Source: Chytridium lagenaria
Lineage: Eukaryota; Chytridiomycota; Chytridiomycetes; Chytridiales; Chytridiaceae
DNA: 64,000 nt
Direction of reading: 5' to 3'
NCBI GenBank assembly: GCA_025449115.1
Contig: JAHLKC010000130.1
Coordinates: 53,040 to 117,039, forward strand
Under the pieces are notes generated by a model. The model saw only the letters and a list, made by a program, of their open reading frames with translations, made no database searches and was not told where the DNA came from. Made by a program: the position numbers and the translations under genes. Positions 44,062 to 56,399 of the stretch are shown in pieces (the stretch's first letter is position 1; the number at the start of each line of letters is the position of its first letter).

Positions 44062-46685
44062 TCAGTAACGTGGTGCACAAGCAGTTCGGGAGCCCTCCAA
44101 TTCAGTTGCAAGGGTTGGGCACATGGTGGTGGAGACAGGCATAGAGGTCGGGGATTTCCACGCGTCCATGCATGCCATGACACCGAGAATAACAGAAACG
44201 CCAGCAAGGCCATAAGAGACGAATCGAGCAATTGTGCCTAAAAAAGAGAGGTATGAGATGAAAGCTGGGAATGTATTGGGTTCAATAAAGTACTTTACCT
44301 CGAGATCTCTTAGCAGTAATTATAGGGTTGGAGATGACGGGATCGCAGGTTTTGGAGGTAGATTGGTCGATGGTTTCGTTCGACGGCGCCTTGGAGTCTT
44401 TCAATGACCCAGCGCGGTTGTGGCCTTTACGCGAGCCCCAGCTGTCTCCATGTGCAGAGTCATTGAAATACTCGCCCTCAACGTAATTATCGACATCCCC
44501 TTTCTCACACTTGACCTCCCTCTCCTCCTCATCCTCCTTGCCATCTTCCTCCACGTCAGACCATTCTTCAGGTCTCTCCAAAGGATAGTTGTCGGAGCCC
44601 TTCTCCTCAACCTTTTCATGTTGAAATGCCGAAACCCACTTCGGAATCTCAACAACTTTCTGCTGTGAGTAAGTCTCTTCCTCAACCTCACTCCAATCTT
44701 CAGCTTCACGACTGTCATCCTTGCTAATGTCCGCATTCACCCCACAGACCACTTCTCCCTTCGGTCCATCAACATTTTCTTCCTCAATCCCCTCTTCGCC
44801 CGTAAGCGGCATTTTAACTTTTTCGCGGTCAACGTCACCTTTAACATCAATGGATTTCATCTTCTCGTTATAGTCGACATCATCTCGCCGAGTAACAGCC
44901 TCGAATCTGGGTTCCTCACGGTCGCCCTCAATGTCGAGCTCGAGGTTTCCCTCGACGCTGCCTTCAAGCTTGGCCTTATTGTCATCCGTAAACTCGCCAT
45001 TAACACCGCCCTCAAAGTCTCCTGCAACGCTGTCCTCAACCGTTCCCTCAGGGTTGACCTTAATGTCTCTCTCAACATCGACCTCAACGTTATCTTCAAA
45101 GACGCGACCCAGATGTTTGCCCTCAACTTCAGCGGCGACCATAACACCAGCTTCGTCGCGTTCACCCTCAACGTTGACCACGCCGTCACCGTCATTCACG
45201 GCCTCCTCAAGTAGGGCCAGGTGGTCATCCCCTGCCTCAACGTCGGTGTCCTTCACGTCGGCTTCAATGCCAACCTCAACGTTTCCCGCAAATTGACTCC
45301 TACAGTGGCCATAACCTCAGCCTCACGGCGCTCCACATCAACATTTGCGCGCTCAACTGTAACTTCAGCGGCGTCCATAACACCAGCTTCATCGTGTTCA
45401 CCCTCAACGTTAAGCGCGACGTCACCAGCTTCCTCAAGTTGGCGGCGGTCATCACGTGCCTCAAGGTCGAAATCACTTATGTGGACTTTAATGTCAGCCT
45501 CAACGTCGACCGCAAAATCCACTTCTACATTGGCCGTACCACCAGCCTCATGGCGCTCAACGTGAATGTCAATCGGGGCCTCACCGTCAAGCTCAGCATG
45601 CTCAGGTTGGGCCAGGTGGTCCTCCCGAGCCTCAAGGCTGACCGCCATCATACCAGCGTCAACGTCCCTATCAAATGCGTCGCTAACGTCGCCTTCAACA
45701 TTGTCCAAAATACCATCGTCCTGTCGCTCAACATTAACGTCAACCGCCGCTACATCGTCATGCTCGGCGTTCTCAGGAACAGGAACAGGTTCGGGGTGAT
45801 CCCAAGCCTCAGAGTAGACCACTTGGCGTCGAGCATCGACCTCAAAGTTGGCCCAAACATTCATCTCCTCAACTGCAACAGGCTCAACCGCGGTCTGTTC
45901 GTTGACTTCAAAGACAGCCTCTTCCTCACTTTCTGTGACGAGTTCATCCTGAGCCGAGCCATGCTTAGCCACAGCCTCAGCTTCTAAAGCGTTGATGGGA
46001 TTAACGTAGATGTCGTCATGTTCCTTTTGCTTGAAAGCCACACCGACAATACCCTTGCGCTCAGCAGCCTTTCGTCGCCGTCGTTTGTTCCTCTTCTTGT
46101 TCTCCAACTGACGTCTAGTGACAATTTCTAAAAGTTCAAAGTCAGAATCCTTCTCAATACGGAAAGCAAGGCAAAGGACTCACCCGTCGCCACAAAAGCT
46201 CCAGCTGCGACGCTGAGAAGCGCGGCGGTCTTCAACGTCAACCCGTTAGGTGCAGACGTAACTCCTGCGATGACAGTAGCGATGATCATGGTGCTGACGG
46301 TGGAGAAGTCGAATGTGGATGTATGAAGGAATGGGTGGTGTTTGCGAATGGAACAAAGAATCTAGCGAAGAGAATATCCATTGAGGATGCTCTGTTTTAT
46401 CATCATCAACGATTCTCGTCCGGCATGTCTTTTGCTTGGGTGTGATCATCGGTCAACCTCAACATGTTTTCGGATCGAGGTGAATCAGTTATGATTGAGG
46501 CCACTTCCTTTGTTCTAGCCTGAAGACAGATTTTCGTGCTTCAAAGGCGAATTCGGGGTTTCATCTACGATGGATAAGTTGATGTTGAGTTCGGACATGA
46601 TCGGTTCGGCTTTTTTTTAACGGGCAAGAGGTGAGTGCTTGAGTTTTGACAAAAGGACATTAGTCGGTTGGTGAATGAAATGGAA
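44049..46685 (-). repeat. Segmental duplication, copy 2 (about 2.65 kb)
   Basis: Direct repeat of 40088-42740, offset by about 3.95 kb. Long blocks (for example 45480-46100 against 41520-42140) are almost identical. The middle acidic-repeat section and the 3' third have diverged more. Confidence 0.93.
44062..46289 (-). CDS. Acidic repetitive protein with hydrophobic segments at both ends, copy 2
   Basis: Paralog of 40101-42339. Exon 1 starts at 46289 with the same N-terminus (MIIATVIAGVTSAPNGLTLK). The long acidic exon carries the same basic patch and beta-like Glu/Asp/Val repeats. The C-terminal part is better preserved than in copy 1: NETIDQSTSKTCDPVISN, then an intron with donor at about 44299 and acceptor near 44239. 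The last exon TIARFVSYGLAGVSVILGV, a hydrophobic stretch, and CPTLATELEGSRTACAPRY end at the TGA at 44062. A single missing C near 45291 breaks the acidic exon; copy 1 is intact at that site. Together the two copies allow a reliable reading of the ancestral protein, which is about 650 residues. Confidence 0.72.
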
Positions 46686-47062
46686 CTGCTGAGAGATATG
46701 TGTAGATTGGAACTCATTTTATTCCAGGTTGTCGCCGGTAAGAGAAGAGGGCGTATTTGTTAGTCGAATGTTGAAGACGAGCGGATTCGCTGCTATTGTT
46801 ATTAAACGCTCAACACAGACACGTCAGGAAAAACCCTCTAATCTGATGAAATTGTCATTATGCCATCATCTCTTTTGTCAACATGAAAAACTGGGAGGAT
46901 CCCAATCGATGCTGCTGCGATAACGATATTCACATCAACCAAGGTTACGAAGAAGATACCCGAAAAACCTCGTAAAAAGCAGGGAAGGAAGAGTTGTTAA
47001 AGACCTCGTAACGGAGGGAAGGCATCCATATCAACCACGTTAAAAAAAGGATCCACCTCATC
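46290..47062. other. Divergent intergenic region
   Basis: Promoter-side DNA of acidic protein copy 2 (part of the duplicated block to about 46685), then unique sequence up to the plus-strand membrane protein. No gene was seen. Confidence 0.45.
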
Positions 47063-47767
47063 ATGGCGTCATCCTCCCTCGAAAACGCCCTCAAAGAAAT
47101 CACCTGGTCATCCACCGTAGACTGGCCAACCATCCAACGATTCACCTTCCTCGCCCTCGGATACCTCGACATCGCCTACATTTTCTACGCCATCACCCAA
47201 CACCACTACTTTGCCTCCAACGGCTACCCCGACCCAAAATGGACGCACTCCACCCCACGTCTCCTCATCATCATCCCCCACATCCTTTTTGGTTCTATCG
47301 CGATATACACAGGAACGATCTTCTGCTTCCTCCTCGAATACACTACAACCTCCATCTCCATCCCTCCATTCTCTTTCATCATCGCGATATCGATGCTCGG
47401 ACACGCCATCACCTGTTTCCAGATGATCACCCACGTCTATGGTCTCCGCAAAATCACCACCCCCCTCTACACCGGCGCGACGCTTCTCTGCGTCATCAAC
47501 GCAACAAGTCTTCTCATGTCTCCATCCAACCCACGGCAACTGTTGAACGCATGGGCGACCATCAATATATTTGTGGTGGTGAGGTTTCAGTTGGCTGTGT
47601 TGTCGGCTGTTGGGTTTAAGTTGCATGAAATGTATACGTATGCGGTGACGTGTTCGGGGTTTTATGTGATTGCGTTGACGCAGATGCATCCCGTGTTTTT
47701 GGTCATGTATGCTATGCTATGCCCGTCATTTTTGCGAGGTGGGGTCCCGGGTGGACACGTGATGTAG
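47063..47767 (+). CDS. Polytopic membrane protein, unrecognised, intact
   Basis: An unbroken intronless frame of 234 residues, one of the few fully clean genes here. The N-terminal cytoplasmic-looking MASSSLENALKEITWSSTVD precedes about six to seven hydrophobic segments: FTFLALGYLDIAYIFYAI, LLIIIPHILFGSIAIYTG, FSFIIAISMLGHAITCFQM, LYTGATLLCVINATSLL, INIFVVVRFQLAVLSAVG and VTCSGFYVIALTQM. The C-terminus is short. No transporter or receptor signature is seen. The start is fixed by the first in-frame ATG after a stop. Confidence 0.7.
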   Translation: MASSSLENALKEITWSSTVDWPTIQRFTFLALGYLDIAYIFYAITQHHYFASNGYPDPKWTHSTPRLLIIIPHILFGSIAIYTGTIFCFLLEYTTTSISIPPFSFIIAISMLGHAITCFQMITHVYGLRKITTPLYTGATLLCVINATSLLMSPSNPRQLLNAWATINIFVVVRFQLAVLSAVGFKLHEMYTYAVTCSGFYVIALTQMHPVFLVMYAMLCPSFLRGGVPGGHVM

Positions 47768-48552
47768 AACGTGTACCGTTGATACATGAAGAATGTTGAA
47801 ATCATCGTCTGTACATATAAATAAGATCTTCGTACAATTTATAAAGCATCGTTTTCCTACAAAAAAGGATTCATCATTGTAACAGCTTCTATCCCCACTT
47901 GTTATAACCTTGATATCCGACGATAAAGATATGTGGGCTTATCCGAGATTTCGGATTTTTTCGGGTGATGCACCCTTTCATGACTACCAACCATGGATCT
48001 TTGGCAGTCACAGTATCCATCCACCTAACCCTTCCCCAGGCCATCACAACAACGCTCAAATATTTAGACAAGCCCAAAAGATATTCATAGATGCTAAGAA
48101 CACACACACACACAAAAAAAAAAAGCAGCAAACGAGGTTCATCTAAAAAAAAACAAAAAAAAAAAAAAAAAAAACAAAAAAACCAAAATTAGAGTACGCC
48201 CTTATCTCTGTTGTAGGGGGGAAGGGAAGGGTTGGGGGGAAAAATATAAAACAAAACAAAAAACATGGTTGTTACGAAAAGAATGGTAGATCATCCACCA
48301 AAAGCAAAAAAACACTGTATTAAAAAAACGGAAAAAGCAAAACAAGTGAAGTGAAAAAAAGTAGTCATGGACTTTAAACTATATATCCATCGCATTACAT
48401 ATCAATGTAAAGAAAATAAAAATAAAACAAACAAATACAAAAACAAATCCGTTTACACTAAAAAAAATATAATCCGACAACAGTAGCTTATTATACCTTC
48501 GCCAAGAAAACAGAAAGAAAAAAAAGAGGGGTGGAGCATGTCCAAGAAATAC
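47768..48552. other. A-rich intergenic region
   Basis: Contains an A-run of over 20 bases near 48150-48175, a CA microsatellite near 48101-48113, and generally A-rich DNA to 48530. It is the shared 3' region of the converging genes on either side. No gene was seen. Confidence 0.5.
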
Positions 48553-50571
48553 TCAAATCTCCGACGCGCTCACAAACTCCACCTCCTCCCTATCCCTACC
48601 CGGCTGTGCCGCCAAAGCCGCCGCAGCCGCCACCGCCATCGCCTCCTCCCTCTGTCTCCGTCCCCCATCCCTCCTCGCAAGCCGATCCGTCCTCGGTCGT
48701 TCCCCTCTCACCGGCACCACAACAGCAGGCTGCACCACCACCACGGGTCGAAGCGATGGTGGCTGCGTCATCACGGGTGACTGCGCAGTAATGGGATCCC
48801 GTCCGCACAACGGGCACCGTCGAATCCCATGTGTGGTGGGGTTTGTGGAGAGGGAGTTGAGGAGGGCACTTGTGGAGAGGGAGGAGGAGGTGGAGGAGGT
48901 GGGGAGGAGGAGGAGGAGATAGGGAAAGAGGGGGCGATGGGGGGACGGCTTAGGACCCACGGATCAACGCAGGACATGTGGTATTCGTGGCCGCATTTGA
49001 GACGACGGACCATGTCTCCGTTTTCAAAATCACACATGCAGATGGGACATGAATGGTTCAAGGCTTCGGAAGTGTCTTTTGATAAAAGATCCTGAGTGGT
49101 GATTTCAATCGTCAATGTCACATCAGCTGGTTTGGTATCTCCATCCATCTCATCCTTGACAACAACATGCTCCATTTCCTTTTCCGTGGCATCCGATATC
49201 TCCACCTTTTTAAAAGAGTACGTCGTCAACCCAGCAAAGTTGACCAACACTGTCGGTTCAAGATGATCCACCGACATACCATCAGGGATACTCAACGTCC
49301 CATTAGATCCACCAACATTCTTTTTCCAGTCGCTCCCATTACTAAACGCCGAGAGTTTCGTCGCAGCAGCCGCAGAAGTCTCGGATGCGGTTGGTGGGTT
49401 CCTAAACATGGAGCGCGCGGCTCCGAGTTCAATGATACGGGGCTCTGAGGAAGAGTTGCGACGGTTGTTGTTGGAGAAGCGGTTGCGGAGGGCACGGATG
49501 GCGGACATGCGCCGGTGTTCTTCGAGTGCGCGCCGGATGAACCAGTACAGGGATCTGGAGACGACGACGATGGCGGTGATTTCCCAAATGCCTAAAAAAA
49601 AAAAAAAAGAAAAAAAAAAAAGTATTAATTTGAAATTTCGGACACGAAAAAAAAAAGTCAAGACGCCTCAATCACAAAAGAGACTGAGAATAAAAATGAA
49701 CAGAAGAAGCTTACCGATAGATGTTGCAGCAAAGGCAAAAAGTGAAGTATTGACAGAACGCCCTGCCAGACTAAAGAAAAAGAGAAAATGTCCACCAATG
49801 CACCAGGCTGCATAGATCTGCTCAGGATGACATTGGTGATATGCGATCTAGCATCGGAATCCATAATAACCAGGATGGTAGAATCTGTGCTATTGGCATG
49901 GCGCATCCTGTGCCTGTGTTCCCCACGTCCACCACTCCCAAACACAGTTCTCTGCTTGACTCTGGCCCAAAATGCAGCCACCTTTTCAGATTTTGAGCAG
50001 AGATAGTGATGACCGTGTGGATGCAGTGCCCGTCATGACGAGCCTGACGACACCATCAACAATGAGAAACTGAAAGATTCGGGTGATGGCGTCCTCTGGA
50101 GTTGAACCGCTTGGGTTCCCACCGATGATAGAAGAGTTGACAGAGAGAGAGAGGATGATGACGAGGATAGTGATGAGAAGAGCATTGAGGATGCCGAAAA
50201 GAGAGGGAGGGAATAGTTTGAGAATGTTCCTCTGCTTTGCGTTCGGCAATGTCTGCTTGTTCTTGTTCCAAGGTCATTCTTCTCCCACCCACATTGTTGT
50301 TGTGCTTCTTCGAGGTGCTTGTGAAGATGGACGAATGTTGGTGGCAGTGGTGCATGGGTGGTGATGATTGTAATGGTCGATCCTCTACTACAGAAGATAT
50401 CCGAACAGTAGTAATAGCAGTATTGCTGTTGTTGCTGATGTCCTGTGCAGTACTGGTAGTACTAGTGGTTAAAGTAGGAGGAGAGGTAGTGGTGGTAGGA
50501 GTGGTAATGGTAGTAGTAGTAGTAGTAGTAGTACCAGGAGGACTAGCCATGGTTCCTGTTCCTATTGGCAT
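48553..50571 (-). CDS. Transmembrane RING-H2 E3 ubiquitin ligase, frame-broken
   Basis: The ATG at 50571 opens a Thr-rich N-terminus (a Met at 50550 is an alternative). Next come a coiled, charged segment (LEQEQADIAERK) and TM helices (LFGILNALLITILVIILSL; a hydrophobic stretch near 50060; one near 49770; ITAIVVVSRSLYWFI). A soluble region with a RING-H2 finger follows: CPICMCDFENGDMVRRLKCG, HEYHMSCVDPWVL, and, about 50 residues later, GIRRCPLCGRD. The tail is Ala/Arg-rich and ends at 48553. The Cys/His ligands match RING-H2, except that the loop before the last CxxC is unusually long and Pro/Ser-rich. An intron with acceptor near 49591 precedes IWEITAIVVV. Frame breaks occur near 50228 and 48830-48950, with probably another near 49760. 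The likely role is membrane-anchored ubiquitination. Confidence 0.78.
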
Positions 50572-52078
50572 GACTGATTGATGTAGTGTAGTGGAGTCAG
50601 CAGTAGATGTCTTGTGTGATGGATGTAGTTGAGTGAGGTGTGTGTGTGTGTGTGTATGTGTGAGTGAGTGAGTGAGTGAGTGAGTATGTAGCAAGTAGTA
50701 GGAGCAACTAGTGACTAGTGACTAGTGACTAGTGAATGAATGAATGATGGGTAATAGGTAATGAATGGATGATGGGTAATGGGTAATGAATATGGTTGTG
50801 TAGGTAGGTTAGTAGGCAGGTAGGTAGATGGTTATGGGTATTATTTATTTAGTTGAACTGAAAATGAATATTATTCATAAGTTGAATGAATATATAAATA
50901 TTAATTATGAATATGAGTGAATGCAGAGTGTATAGTATTAAATAGTGGATGTGGATTTTGTATTTATTTAATATTATCGATATTTATAAAGTTGTGTGTC
51001 ACTGTATTTTATTTTATTTTATTATTTTTACTTTTATTTTTTATTTACACTTGTTTTGGTTACACACATACTTTATAGTGTTGCTGAAATCATTTCCAAC
51101 TGCAGCCCAATAAAATATTTATTACAATGTAAACACCTACATATAACAACTACCACTACAACAACTATCTCCTACTACTGCTTAAGTGCTGCTATGAAAA
51201 TGGACTACCTAGGTACATACATATCAATATCACCAGAGGCAACTGCATTGAGAACCTTAGAATTTGAAGGACGCCGATATCATTTCTCCTAGCATACATA
51301 TCCTGCTTCCGACCACGACCTTTTTGGATGAAACTCTTGCGCAAATCCCTCAAAGTTCCAATGGTGCTGTGTGTCCTACTCGTTTTTAAACCATGGCCAA
51401 CTATTAGGTACAATTACCCCCATCCTATCATTACTACCGCCCCCTTTCCGCCTATTTACTTTCCCCATTAAGCAGCTACGTAAATCTTTAAAGCCGTCGA
51501 CCAATAAAGTTTACATATAATCTAGTCCCCATTGATCTCGCCTTTCTGCAACAAGAGCGACCCCTATAACGTAAATACAAATCCACGAACCATCGCATCT
51601 TTCCCTCCAAAGAGTTACGTAGAGTTTCCAGGTTGAATTCCGTAGCCTCTTTATCATGGGTGGTGATCTATTTCGCGTGGAAATCATTTCCACATTTAAG
51701 TAAAAGTTAGCTCCCATCCGCCCAATGTCGCGACCCCTACCTTTTGATCCCCAACACTTGTTTGATTGAATATTTATTTTGGGGATCGTCTGTTTTTGAA
51801 TCATTAACGTCCCGGCTTTTCACTTAAGGAGGGAAGAGGGGTCGGGAAACAGGTCAAAGAATAAAATATTATGGTCTAGCAAAAAGGGGTTTTCTCAGTG
51901 GAAGCATAATCATATTTTTTTTCCCACTGCAGTCTTTGACTTGCCCTCCACCATCACAAGCGACAACAACAACAACATATACTGCCAACTACAGCTCTAA
52001 AACCTCTCTCAGTCACCGTCAAAGGCTTTACTCGAAACGGTCACTCTGGTTTTTTCGTACTGTCTTCTTAGAAGGAAT
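50572..52078. repeat. Intergenic region rich in microsatellites
   Basis: Includes (GT)n and (GAGT)n near 50640-50685, four GTGACTA units (50709-50735), AATG/GGTAATG-type units (50735-50790), GTAG repeats (50801-50826), and TTTTA/TTTTTA repeats near 51005-51050. The remainder to 52078 is unique, with no gene. Confidence 0.7.
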
Positions 52079-53496
52079 GCAGTCAAGCGAGCGACCAACT
52101 GGTCCCGTCTTTGTTTTGACTTACAATCACATTGAACAAGATAATCGAAACGCTCACCCCAACCTCAACCCAAAACACCTGGGATATTCACCACCTGAAA
52201 TCCCACTGTCTCCGCGTCATCCACAAAGCCACAAAACACACCACCACCCATCCAGACCGCATCTACTACGCCTTTGCCTCCAAAGTCTTCACCGTGTCCT
52301 CCCCACGTCCGTTAGGTGGGAAACGTCGACCGGGGTTCTTGGAATTCAACGGAGACGACACAAGAGCCATTGTGGACTTTATCTTTGACTTTGCTCTTCA
52401 ACCTCCACCGAGAAAGGGGAAGAAGGGTTGGTTGCCTGCTGGACTGTTGTTGAAATACGTGGTGGACTGTTTTAATGAGGTGGTGGGGTATCATCATAAC
52501 GGCATGAAGGATCTCATGGATGATGCGGTGCTTCGTGGGATGAGGAGGTCGGGTCATCTCGCTAAAGATGGGAGAACCCTTCTACCTCTACATCTTCGTG
52601 ACAACAACAACAACCATACCACCTCCGGCAGTGGTGACAAACTTGACAGCAAACATGCATCAACTACCCCAACCCCACCTTCCATGTCCAGTTCCAACTC
52701 TGATATTCCTTTCGACCACATCTACTATCCCACTCCATGTCCCTCATACACCTCTCTCTGTCAAATACCCCCAATATACGCATACCCCGTCAAACCAGTC
52801 TACAACACCCCCCCCTACAACACCACTATCCCCAACCCATACACCATCACCACCAACGAGCACTACTACCACACCACCCCTTCACCATCCCCACCCTCAC
52901 CCTTACCCACCCCACCTCCAACAACACCTCTACAACCCCTCAACCCCCTCTTCACAAAACACAACAGCCCCACCATCTCCCTCACAACATCAAGAAGCAG
53001 CGAACCTCCAAATATCTCACCACAAGGTCTACAACATCCCTTCCACCATGATTTCCATCAAACTCCCCCACCGTCATCATCCCAAACCATGATTTCACCT
53101 CATCTTTCAAGTCAAACTATCATAACACCAAAAACCATCACAAAATCTCATACAATCCATAACTCTGTTGCCTCAACCCAACCCATCAATACATCCCCAT
53201 CAACAACCGCTCATCCCATTAAAACCCCTCCCTCAACGCACACCATCAAAACGTCCCCATCAACAACCTCTCATCCCATCAAAACATCTCCAGCAACCTC
53301 TCAACCTCACCCCCTCCAACGCCCCCACCCCCCCAAACGCAAACGCGACTCCCCAAAAAACACTCCCTCCATCTCCTTCCTCCTAAACTCCCCCCCTCAA
53401 AAGCATCAAAAACTCACACCCTCAAAGCCCCAAACCTCTTTCCAAAACCTCCCTTCATCCATGCTCCCTTTATCCCGTATCCTTTCACTCCGTTGA
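52079..53496 (+). CDS. Unrecognised protein with Ser/Thr/Pro/His-rich tail and NLS
   Basis: The likely start at 52079 (MQSSERPTGPVFVLTYNHIE) shifts by one base near 52130 into IIETLTPTSTQNTWDIHHLK. A folded-looking region of about 130 residues follows (DRIYYAFASKVFTVSSPRPL, GFLEFNGDDTRAIVDFIFD, GLLLKYVVDCFNEVVGYHH). Thereafter it is low complexity: Asn/Thr, Tyr/Pro, then long Thr/Pro/Ser/His stretches, and near the end the basic cluster PPKRKRDSPK (a nuclear localisation candidate). A nuclear regulatory protein would fit, but no domain is recognised. The Pro/Thr tract is encoded by CCA/ACA/ACC-rich DNA with open frames in all three phases, so the tail frame is uncertain. Confidence 0.5.
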
Positions 53497-53718
53497 AATC
53501 GTCAGAGAGCGTCACATGGTGACTCGTTTAACGTTTTTTTTTTATTGGTTTCTGTTTTTGGCCCTTCCTTCAACCGCAATACCTCTCCCAACCCCCCTTC
53601 CTCAATATTTTATGCACCCAAAAAACCCCCACAATTCTTATTCTCAATATTCCCCTCAATAAAATAATAAATAACAGCTGTGTAGTATAAAAAAACAACG
53701 TATTTTATCTCCGATCCG

Positions 53719-55389
53719 TCAACGTGATTTACCAACAGGTATCCGTGAACGTTGACTTTTCGGCGAGGTCAAATTTCGCGATAAAGCAGGTACACCTTTG
53801 GCGGATGATGGCTTCATCATCGTTTTACCAGGCTTTCTCGTCTGATCCAAAATAATCTTCCTGACATCCTTAACGTCAACAACCGCATCTACAAAAAAGA
53901 TCCATAAAACCCTCCGCGTTAAAAAAAAAAAGAAGGGGGGGGGATGGATAAACAAAATATTCAAACAAGAATATCATACCTTCAGCAATCTCACAAAGCA
54001 ACGCGTCATTAACATCGTTAAGCCTCCCACTATAAACCATATTCATCCACCGTTTACTCAAAAACCTCACACACCGTTTTCTCGACTCCATGATAAAATT
54101 CAGGGTATCCCCACCTCTTTCACCAACAGCCAATCCCCTTCACCAACCTCTCTCAAAACCTCCATCATCTCATCCAAAACGTTCAAAACCTCCACCACAT
54201 TCCCCTCTCTCACCCCCTCAACCGCAAACTCTACAATCTTACGATTCACCGGCCTCCCCAAAAACGGTCCAACCCCCATCATGTCATCCCGAAACCGGGC
54301 ATCCGTGGTCCAGATGTCACGGAGACGGGTTTGACAGATATGTTTGATTTTATCGAGTGACGCTGTGATGAGGGTGGAGAGAGGGTTGGGGTGTGGAGTC
54401 AAGATCAATTCATCGACTGGGTGTGTTTCGAGAAAGGTGCAGAGGTTTGAAGGGGTTATGACGGAGAGAACAGTTCGAGAGATCATGTCGTTAACGGTAT
54501 CAGGCAGATCGGTGGAGAGTTTGTTGGTGAGGAATGTGGTCCAATGTTTCGCCTAACCAATAAAAAAGAGTTAAAGATGTGAACATGGGAAATATGTAAG
54601 TTAAAACGGAGGCGAAGCTGGACGCGGGGTTAAAGTGTGAAATTTATACCATCACCCACGCTGCGTCTTCCATGAGCCCTTGAAGATCGAGTTTGTAGGC
54701 GACACTGACGACTTTTTGAAGATTCCCACCACGACACGCGTGACACCTGCACCTGCACTCATGAGCAAAAGCGTAAAGCGCCCTTACGCATTCATTTCGA
54801 AACGAATCGAATTGCAGGAAATCAGCGAGACGGAGACACGCGGCGAGTTTTGAGGGGTGAGGGTGGGGAGGGTTGGGGTTGTAAGGAAATGAAGTAAGGT
54901 GGTGATGGCGTCTTTGTCAAAGGGGAGGGAGACGCTGGTGGTGGTGGAGTCGATGAAGGTGTTGGTGAAGAGGCCGGTGAAGTAGGGGATGCGGACGGCG
55001 AGGAGGAATTTGTGGGTGTGGAGAGGGGGGTTTGTGGTGATGGTGAAGTCGTGGCGGGAGGCGAGGGATTCTAGTAAGGCAGGGGAAGGAGTGTAGGCTT
55101 TTAATAAGGCTTTGTGGAGGTCTAGAGCGTCGGTTTCTTGGATTAACACGGTTGGAGGGATTGTTGTCGATTCAATGGCATCGCAGTATCGACGTAATTC
55201 AAGATGAGACATCAAGACGGCTTGATGAGCCCAAATCTTCTTTCCGGTGCTTTCCAAAACTAAACATATGTCGCCTAAGAGGGTTTCTGCTTCGTCGAGG
55301 GCCCGTTTAAGATCCCTTGTTAAGGACTCTTTGGCATCCGATTTTGGGCAGTGGAAAGGTTTGGAGTATCGCTGCTTTGGTGTAGTCAT
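53719..55389 (-). CDS. Double-BTB/POZ domain protein, frame-broken
   Basis: The ATG at 55389 begins MTTPKQRYSKPFHCPKSDAK. A first BTB-like segment (LLGDICLVLESTGKKIWAHQ, VLMSHLELRRYCDAIE) is followed by a clearer BTB (HDFTITTNPPLHTHKFLLAV, PYFTGLFTNTFIDST). The helix LAACLRLADFLQFDSFRNEC is typical of the BTB end. Next are a Cys-rich loop, a BACK-like helical region (KLDLQGLMEDAAWVM, AKHWTTFLTNKLSTDLPD) and NFIMESRKRCVRFLSKRWMN. A basic tail ends IPVGKSR. Exons are 55389-54650, 54552-53980 and 53888-53719. One-base breaks lie near 54853 (a missing base before KLAACLRL) and 54113 (a G-run). BTB proteins commonly serve as Cullin-3 adaptors; this is inferred here. Confidence 0.75.
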
Positions 55390-55604
55390 TTTGTATTTTC
55401 TTTCTTGATATTATAGATAACAACCATATGTTTTCAGTACGGGGCAAACGGGACAGTTGTTTTGATGAAAGGTGGGGTTGCTTACGTACAAAAACGTCAG
55501 GTTCCCATAAAGGGGCAATGGGCTCTTGAAGGGGGGTCCCAAATTCCCACAAAACCGAGAACTTTGTCAAAAATTACTGTTTGATTTCAACGTTTGTGGC
55601 CGTC

Positions 55605-56399
55605 ATGTTCATACTCTCCACCCGTCCTGCAATCACCAGCAGCCTCAAGCTCGCCTTCACAAGGGTAAGCGCAACGGGAAAAACCACTCCCTCATCACCA
55701 TTTCTAAACATCCTCTCTCCGTGGGTGCCTCTTTTTTCTTGGTTTGGCGTAAAAATAGGGTGAGTACTTGATGCTTGGTGACCGAAAGGCTGGACTTCTC
55801 CATGCTAACCATCAAAAACAAAACAAACAGGAAACGCATACCTCAACAAGGTCATCTTAATGGGTCATATGGGGAAAGATCCAGAGTTTTTTGCGTTTCC
55901 TTCAAAGGTTGAGGATGGGCAGAACGTTAAGGGGACTTGGACGTTCCCACTTGCCACCACGCGTAGTTACAAAAAGGGGGAGGATTGGGTGAAGGATACT
56001 CAATGGCATAATATCAAGGTGTACAGTACAGCAACTAGTAGTTTGTTTAGTACTGGACGGCTGGGGAAAGGGTAAGTTTTTGTTTCTGTTTATCTCTTTG
56101 TGAGGTTTGATTAACTGTTTTCTTTGACAGTGCGCTTGTGACTGTTGATGGACGTCTTGAATATAATAGGGATGAGGCAAACAAGAGGACGTTTACAAAT
56201 ATTGTTGCAGGTTTGTAAGAAGAGTTGGAGTGTTTTTTGTTTGTTTGTCTGTTTTTTGGCATTCGTTCATTGCGGTTCAGGGTGTTTATATAAGTTCTTG
56301 GTTTTTTTTTTTATAGAGGACATTCGCATCAATCGATGGCCACAACCACAACAAGACGAATCTGCAGCCATCACCCACAACAACGCGCCACAACAATGA
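55605..56399 (+). CDS. Mitochondrial single-stranded DNA-binding protein
   Basis: This is an OB-fold SSB of the bacterial/mitochondrial type, required for mtDNA replication. The N-terminal exon (ATG at 55605) is Ser/Thr/Arg-containing (TRPAITSSLKLAFTRVSATG) as expected of a targeting peptide. Exon 2 (55831-56071) carries the OB core NAYLNKVILMGHMGKDPEFF, then WTFPLATTRSYKK and DTQWHNIKVYST. Exon 3 (56131-56210) has GALVTVDGRLEYNRDE, the SSB signature (V-x-G-x-L). Exon 4 (56317-56399) ends EDIRINRWPQPQQDES. All introns are GT-AG. Exon 1 ends in the wrong phase for exon 2 as read, implying one base error in exon 1 (T-runs near 55733). The sequence is close to yeast RIM1 in size. Confidence 0.85.

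Noticed and set aside
52568..53386. Overlapping Pro/His/Thr-rich frames in all three plus phases
   Set aside because: They come from the CCA/ACA/CAC-rich tail of the 52-kb gene; only one phase continues from the folded N-terminal region.
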